Source of the DNA: Anaerovoracaceae bacterium
Lineage (GTDB): Bacteria; Bacillota; Clostridia; Peptostreptococcales; Anaerovoracaceae
Length of the DNA stretch: 28,953 nt
Direction: 5' to 3'
NCBI GenBank assembly: GCA_029983755.1
Contig: JASBYX010000021.1
Coordinates: forward strand, 1-28,953
Part shown: in pieces, positions 26,605 through 28,953 of the stretch
Position numbering within the stretch: position 1 is the first letter of the stretch
Layout: every line of letters starts with the position of its first letter
Made by a program: the position numbers and the translations under genes
The notes under the pieces: model-generated
Seen by the model: the letters and a program-made list of their open reading frames with translations, nothing else
Told to the model about the DNA's origin: nothing
Databases searched by the model: none

Positions 26605-26793
26605 ATGTTATATCCATCTGTGAATCAGACTAGGGAAAAGGTAGATAGCAGGTATACTCTTGTGATTCTCGCTGCAAAGAGGGCAAAGGACATCGTGAAC
26701 GGATTTCCGATTTTGACGGAAACCGATAGCAATAAGGCTGTAACCCTTGCTGCCGCTGAGATTGCAGAGGACCTTATCACCTACGAGAAATAG
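26605..26793 (+). CDS. rpoZ: DNA-directed RNA polymerase omega subunit
   Basis: Omega assists folding of the beta' subunit and binds ppGpp in some bacteria. The 62-residue product fits the short Gram-positive form: YPSVNQTREKVDSRYTLVI, then AAKRAKDIV and a C-terminal helix KAVTLAAAEIAEDLI. ATG 26605 follows the gmk stop by one base and uses a GGAGGAG site within gmk. gmk-rpoZ adjacency is widely conserved. coaBC and priA, often next, are absent; a terminator follows instead. Confidence 0.93.
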   Translation: MLYPSVNQTREKVDSRYTLVILAAKRAKDIVNGFPILTETDSNKAVTLAAAEIAEDLITYEK

Positions 26794-26807
26794 GAAGAAA
26801 GTACATA

Positions 26808-26850
26808 AAGACCCCACCGGATCCCGAAAGATCTGATGGGGTCTTCTTTT
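26808..26850 (+). terminator. Terminator after rpoZ, possibly bidirectional
   Basis: AAGACCCCA at the left pairs with TGGGGTCTT at the right. An inner stem CGGATC/GATCTG surrounds a CCGAAA-like loop and the hairpin is followed by CTTTT. The left flank is A-rich, so the hairpin could also end the convergent asp23 transcript on the minus strand, although the T run in that direction (TTTAT) is poor. The 72 bases between it and the asp23 stop hold nothing else I recognise. Confidence 0.88.
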
Positions 26851-26922
26851 AAAATATCTTATAAATAAAGATTAGAGTTTAAACAGTGACCTTTAGTCAA
26901 TAATAGTTCTAATTTTTACCGA

Positions 26923-27387
26923 TTAGTTCTTATCAGCCTTAGCCTGATTGAACTCCTTTTCAGTCATGATGTCGCTGACCTTCATGTTAACAGATGTTAC
27001 ATTGAGACCGGTCATCTCTCTAACCTTCTCTTTGATAGTCTGCTTTACCTTAGTGAAAATCCTAGGTGCGCTCTGACCATATTCCAGGATAGCCTTAAGA
27101 TCAACAACTACATTGTTTTCGTCAACTTCTACGCTAACACCCTGAGTATTAGTGTCTGTGCTGGAAGCGAATGCTTCAGTAATTCCTGAGAAGAATCCAC
27201 CCTTAAGCTCTAGAACACCAGGTATATCTCTTGTAGCTATTGCAGCGATTTTTTCGATTACATAGTCGTCGAAAGTAAGAGTGTCAGTTCTCTTTTCGAT
27301 TTCTTTTTCTTCTTTTCTCTCGTCAACTTTTTCCTGGATGTTGTCTTTTACTTCTTCAAATACATTCTTGTCTTTCTCGTTAGCCAT
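26923..27387 (-). CDS. asp23: Asp23/Gls24 family envelope stress protein
   Basis: Asp23 (DUF322) proteins are abundant cytoplasmic proteins tethered near the membrane by AmaP in Staphylococcus aureus and linked to cell envelope stress. The 154-residue product has a charged N-terminal segment (about residues 1-35, KEEKEIEKR) followed by the Asp23 domain from about LTFDDYVIEKIAAIA, with the internal VSVEVDENNVVVDLKAILEYG strands and the VNMKVSDI end. ATG at 27387 is chosen: an ATG at 27402 overlaps the GGAGGAA ribosome binding site that serves it. It is last in the amaP-DUF2273-asp23 order also seen in S. aureus, and appears to have its own promoter. Confidence 0.93.
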   Translation of the reverse strand: MANEKDKNVFEEVKDNIQEKVDERKEEKEIEKRTDTLTFDDYVIEKIAAIATRDIPGVLELKGGFFSGITEAFASSTDTNTQGVSVEVDENNVVVDLKAILEYGQSAPRIFTKVKQTIKEKVREMTGLNVTSVNMKVSDIMTEKEFNQAKADKN

Positions 27388-27416
27388 CTTAAATTCCTCC
27401 ATTCACTTTTAAATAA

Positions 27417-27445
27417 ATTTTAATAGCTACAAAATTAACTTACAA
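27417..27445 (-). promoter_or_regulatory. Candidate promoter for asp23 alone
   Basis: On the minus strand TTGTAA (27445-27440) and TAAAAT (27422-27417) are separated by exactly 17 bases. They lie in the 83-base gap upstream of asp23, 30 bases before the start codon. A 12-bp near-palindrome (GCAAA-AA-TTTGC, 27452-27463) sits just upstream. This would let Asp23 be made in excess of the two membrane proteins. Confidence 0.5.
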
Positions 27446-27470
27446 AATACTGCAAAAATTTGCTATTTTA

Positions 27471-27794
27471 TTACTTCAGCATTTTCTTCATCATGTAATA
27501 TACCCATAGAGCCTTATCCTTGTATTGGCCATATATAAATCCTGCGCCTGTCAGGAGTATGATGAGGATTGTTCCCCAGAAGCCAATGATGATAAAGCAA
27601 AGTGCAATTACAAGACCTAAAATGCTGAGTGTAACCGTGTTTGGGTTCTCTCTGTACAATTTTGAGAACCAGCATTCCTTCTTTTCGGATTCCTGTTCCT
27701 TTGCTGCGACCTCTTTTGCATCCTTTGGAGCAGAGGAGGTAGTAGCTTTCTTTTCTTCAGGCTTTGAATCTGATTTTGTCTGTTTGGTTGCCAT
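27471..27794 (-). CDS. DUF2273-like small membrane protein
   Basis: The 107-residue product has a long K/E/A/S-rich cytoplasmic N-terminus (residues 1-40), then a helical hairpin of two transmembrane segments at about 53-71 and 73-91, and a basic C-terminal tail. The NPNTVTLSILGL and GFWGTILIILL segments resemble DUF2273 proteins, which are encoded between amaP and asp23 in S. aureus and other Bacillota. The charged N-terminal extension looks longer than in the simple family members. ATG 27794 follows AAAGGAGGA. Function is unknown beyond association with the Asp23 system. Confidence 0.8.
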   Translation of the reverse strand: MATKQTKSDSKPEEKKATTSSAPKDAKEVAAKEQESEKKECWFSKLYRENPNTVTLSILGLVIALCFIIIGFWGTILIILLTGAGFIYGQYKDKALWVYYMMKKMLK

Positions 27795-27813
27795 TTCTTC
27801 CTCCTTTACTCAA

Positions 27814-28410
27814 TTACTCAATGGACATGGAATGAGTTCCATTTGAAACTGTGTTTTCACCGTTTCTGTCAATATTCTTATCAAGAACCACATTTACATC
27901 TGCAATAGGTTTGCCGATGAACAAATCGATGTCATTTTTCAGTTTGTCCTTAACCTGAACAGACAGATCGGATAGGTTTGTGGCTCCGTGAACGCTAGCT
28001 CTTACCTTAGTAACAACCTTCTTGTTACTTCCGTCAAGGATCTTACATGTAACATCAGGATCTTTAAGTTGAGGGAAGTTCTTCAAAGATCTATGAGCGT
28101 AAGCTTCTATAGCATCATCAGTTAGTTCAACCTTTCCGTCTTGATCAACTAGAGTCAAGCTACTTCTTGATGTCTGCCTAGCTAGTGTGGTAATGAATAG
28201 GATCAAAGCTCCAAGAACCACTAGACCCCCAACGATTGAAATGATGTAAAATCCGTAATCTGCATTTGCAAAGTCAATGAATGCATCCTGTACATTTCTC
28301 AAATCCGGACCAAATGCCATGTAGCCTTCTATTGTCAGATAAGTATATACAGCAAATATGATGACAAGCAGCACGAAAATACATCTGATAGTTTTAATAA
28401 ATTTGGACAA
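27814..28410 (-). CDS. amaP: Alkaline shock membrane anchor protein AmaP
   Basis: AmaP anchors Asp23 to the membrane in S. aureus. The 198-residue product has two transmembrane helices (about residues 8-28 and 56-78) linked by a short extracellular loop. The C-terminal cytoplasmic domain of about 110 residues runs GKVELTDDAIEAYAHRSL, a VRASV-G block, a long helix and IADVNVVLDKN, a layout like the Asp23 domain itself. The start is TTG 28410, 6-8 bases after AGGAGGTG; a GTG at 28419 lies inside that site. It heads the operon, 19 bases before the DUF2273 gene. The tail ending NGENTVSNGTHSMSIE is polar and not recognised. Confidence 0.85.
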   Translation of the reverse strand: MSKFIKTIRCIFVLLVIIFAVYTYLTIEGYMAFGPDLRNVQDAFIDFANADYGFYIISIVGGLVVLGALILFITTLARQTSRSSLTLVDQDGKVELTDDAIEAYAHRSLKNFPQLKDPDVTCKILDGSNKKVVTKVRASVHGATNLSDLSVQVKDKLKNDIDLFIGKPIADVNVVLDKNIDRNGENTVSNGTHSMSIE

Positions 28411-28481
28411 GGTGAACACCTCCTAAGTAAAATTCTCATAATCTGCTTATTTATGTATAATTCTTGCCCTTTAGCGAAAGA

Positions 28482-28510
28482 ATTAAACACTATAATGAAA
28501 AATAATTCAA
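28482..28510 (-). promoter_or_regulatory. Candidate promoter for the amaP operon
   Basis: On the minus strand TTGAAT (28510-28505) and TTTAAT (28487-28482) have a 17-base spacer, about 70 bases before the amaP start. The region is very AT-rich, so chance matches are likely; a second weaker candidate overlaps it. Confidence 0.4.
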
Positions 28511-28540
28511 ATAGAAAACAAGTTTTTTTATTCTTATAAG

Positions 28541-28549
28541 TGGTATAAT
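28541..28549 (+). promoter_or_regulatory. Extended -10 promoter for the small membrane protein gene
   Basis: TGGTATAAT is a perfect extended -10 element. No good -35 hexamer is visible; a poly-T stretch (28523-28529) lies in that position. Transcription would start near 28556, giving a leader of about 110 bases. It is back-to-back with the candidate amaP promoter, about 30 bases away. Confidence 0.6.
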
Positions 28550-28586
28550 TAATATGCAAATTTGTAAGAGGATTGAAAGGAGGGAT

Positions 28587-28613
28587 ATGTTCCAAAATAT
28601 GTGTGAGTCTTAG
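28587..28613 (+). CDS. Possible 8-residue leader peptide
   Basis: ATG 28587 follows GAAAGGAGGG at a good distance, one of the strongest ribosome binding sites in the window. The frame reads MFQNMCES and stops at TAG 28611-28613. It lies in the leader between the promoter and the 73-residue membrane protein gene. It could be a regulatory upstream ORF or a ribosome standby site; with so few codons there is no coding evidence beyond the binding site. Confidence 0.35.
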   Translation: MFQNMCES

Positions 28614-28619
28614 TTCTAA

Positions 28620-28658
28620 CGGAGAAAGGTAGACACAAGTCCTAAGCGGAGAAAGGTA
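28620..28658 (+). repeat. Direct repeat CGGAGAAAGGTA in the leader
   Basis: CGGAGAAAGGTA occurs exactly at 28620-28631 and 28647-28658, a 27-base period. The similarity extends upstream as AGTTCTAA and AGTCCTAA before the two copies. Both copies contain a purine-rich, Shine-Dalgarno-like core; the second is next to the ribosome binding site of the following gene. Confidence 0.75.
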
Positions 28659-28668
28659 AGGTGTAGAG

Positions 28669-28890
28669 ATGAATTCAAGAACGGTAGTGCTAGTAGTATG
28701 TCTTGTTTTGTGGGTTATCTCAGGCGGATTGATGATTGGATTTATAATGTATGATGTGCAGAGCACATATCAAACCATCGCAAGCAGGTCCTTTGACGTA
28801 TTATCAATTATCTTAATCGGATTAATAGCATATTTTAGATATACGGATTACAAGGGAAAAAAGAAGAATAAAGACAGGGATCAAAAATAA
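28669..28890 (+). CDS. Small two-helix membrane protein, unknown function
   Basis: The 73-residue product has two transmembrane segments (about residues 6-28 and 42-60) with a short loop and a strongly basic C-terminal tail (DYKGKKKNKDRDQK). This implies both ends face the cytoplasm. I do not recognise a family. It resembles SecG in topology but not in sequence. AAGGTG lies 5 bases before the ATG. It has its own extended -10 promoter and a long leader, and is divergent from the amaP operon. It may be the first gene of a transcript continuing beyond the window. Confidence 0.7.
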   Translation: MNSRTVVLVVCLVLWVISGGLMIGFIMYDVQSTYQTIASRSFDVLSIILIGLIAYFRYTDYKGKKKNKDRDQK

Positions 28891-28904
28891 TTAAAAAATG
28901 CAAC

Positions 28905-28953
28905 AGGTGCTTTGATAGCAAGACATCTGGAGAAAAAAATAGTCAAAGAGCCT
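28905..28953 (+). other. Possible hairpin cut by the window end
   Basis: AGGTGCTTTGA (28905-28915) can pair with TCAAAGAGCCT (28943-28953) at nine of eleven positions, leaving a 27-base loop. It begins 14 bases after the stop of the small membrane protein gene. The right arm is the last base of the window, so a terminator T run or a larger RNA structure cannot be judged. Confidence 0.3.

Noticed and set aside
27388..27402. Five extra N-terminal residues on Asp23 from ATG 27402
   Set aside because: That ATG overlaps the GGAGGAA site serving ATG 27387 and has no site of its own.
28669..28890. SecG or a toxin-like small membrane protein
   Set aside because: Only the two-helix topology fits; no SecG sequence motif is present, and there is no antitoxin RNA or partner gene to support a toxin call.
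1..28953. CRISPR arrays, insertion sequences, prophage genes, tRNA or rRNA genes
   Set aside because: I read through the gaps and found no regularly spaced repeats, transposase-like products, terminal inverted repeats around genes, or cloverleaf sequences; gene content is all chromosomal housekeeping.

Overview
The window is a low-to-moderate GC chromosomal segment from a Bacillota bacterium, most likely an anaerobic Clostridia. The evidence is the gene order mraZ-rsmH-ftsL-PBP-murF-mraY-murD-ftsW-murG-ftsQ-ftsZ, the block TrmH-type methyltransferase-pheS-pheT-zapA-mutS2, the amaP-DUF2273-asp23 operon and strong AGGAGG-type ribosome binding sites. No sporulation genes (spoIIGA, sigE, sigG) follow ftsZ, which fits a non-sporulating lineage, but I cannot name genus or family. 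I count 26 genes; their stops are 13 TAG, 13 TAA and no TGA.

Region 1 (1-2396) holds a secreted, membrane-anchored 5'-nucleotidase/metallophosphatase gene split by one in-frame TAG. Reading frame and domain order are otherwise intact on both sides. A strong terminator at 2418-2458 isolates it from the next region.

Region 2 (about 2460-14885) is the division and cell wall cluster. It opens with an MraZ-type operator of 10-bp-phased AAAGTG boxes overlapping a sigma-A promoter. Genes then encode the regulator MraZ, 16S rRNA methyltransferase RsmH, FtsL, a class B PBP with a PASTA domain, the peptidoglycan precursor enzymes MurF, MraY, MurD and MurG, the SEDS polymerase FtsW, FtsQ/DivIB and FtsZ. 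An internal terminator after ftsL, followed by a new promoter and a structured-looking leader, splits the cluster. ftsZ has its own strong RBS, a candidate promoter and a terminator. murE, murB, murC, murA and ftsA are absent from the cluster.

Region 3 (14897-26850) is a same-strand housekeeping run: TrmH-type RNA methyltransferase, pheS, pheT, zapA, mutS2, argS, a radical SAM protein of unknown function, a TPR protein, gmk and rpoZ. Gaps are short and several genes nearly abut. It ends in a strong terminator that faces the convergent region 4.

Region 4 (26923-28410, minus strand) is the envelope-associated operon amaP-DUF2273-asp23, with a probable extra promoter for asp23 alone. Divergent from it, a small two-helix membrane protein gene (28669-28890) has an unusual leader with a strong-RBS 8-codon ORF and a direct repeat. 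The window ends inside a possible hairpin.

I saw no mobile element, CRISPR array, tRNA or rRNA. Nothing here is clearly a new multi-gene system. The best leads are the interrupted nucleotidase, the absence of TGA stops, the long phased MraZ operator, the PBP leader RNA and the small membrane protein leader.
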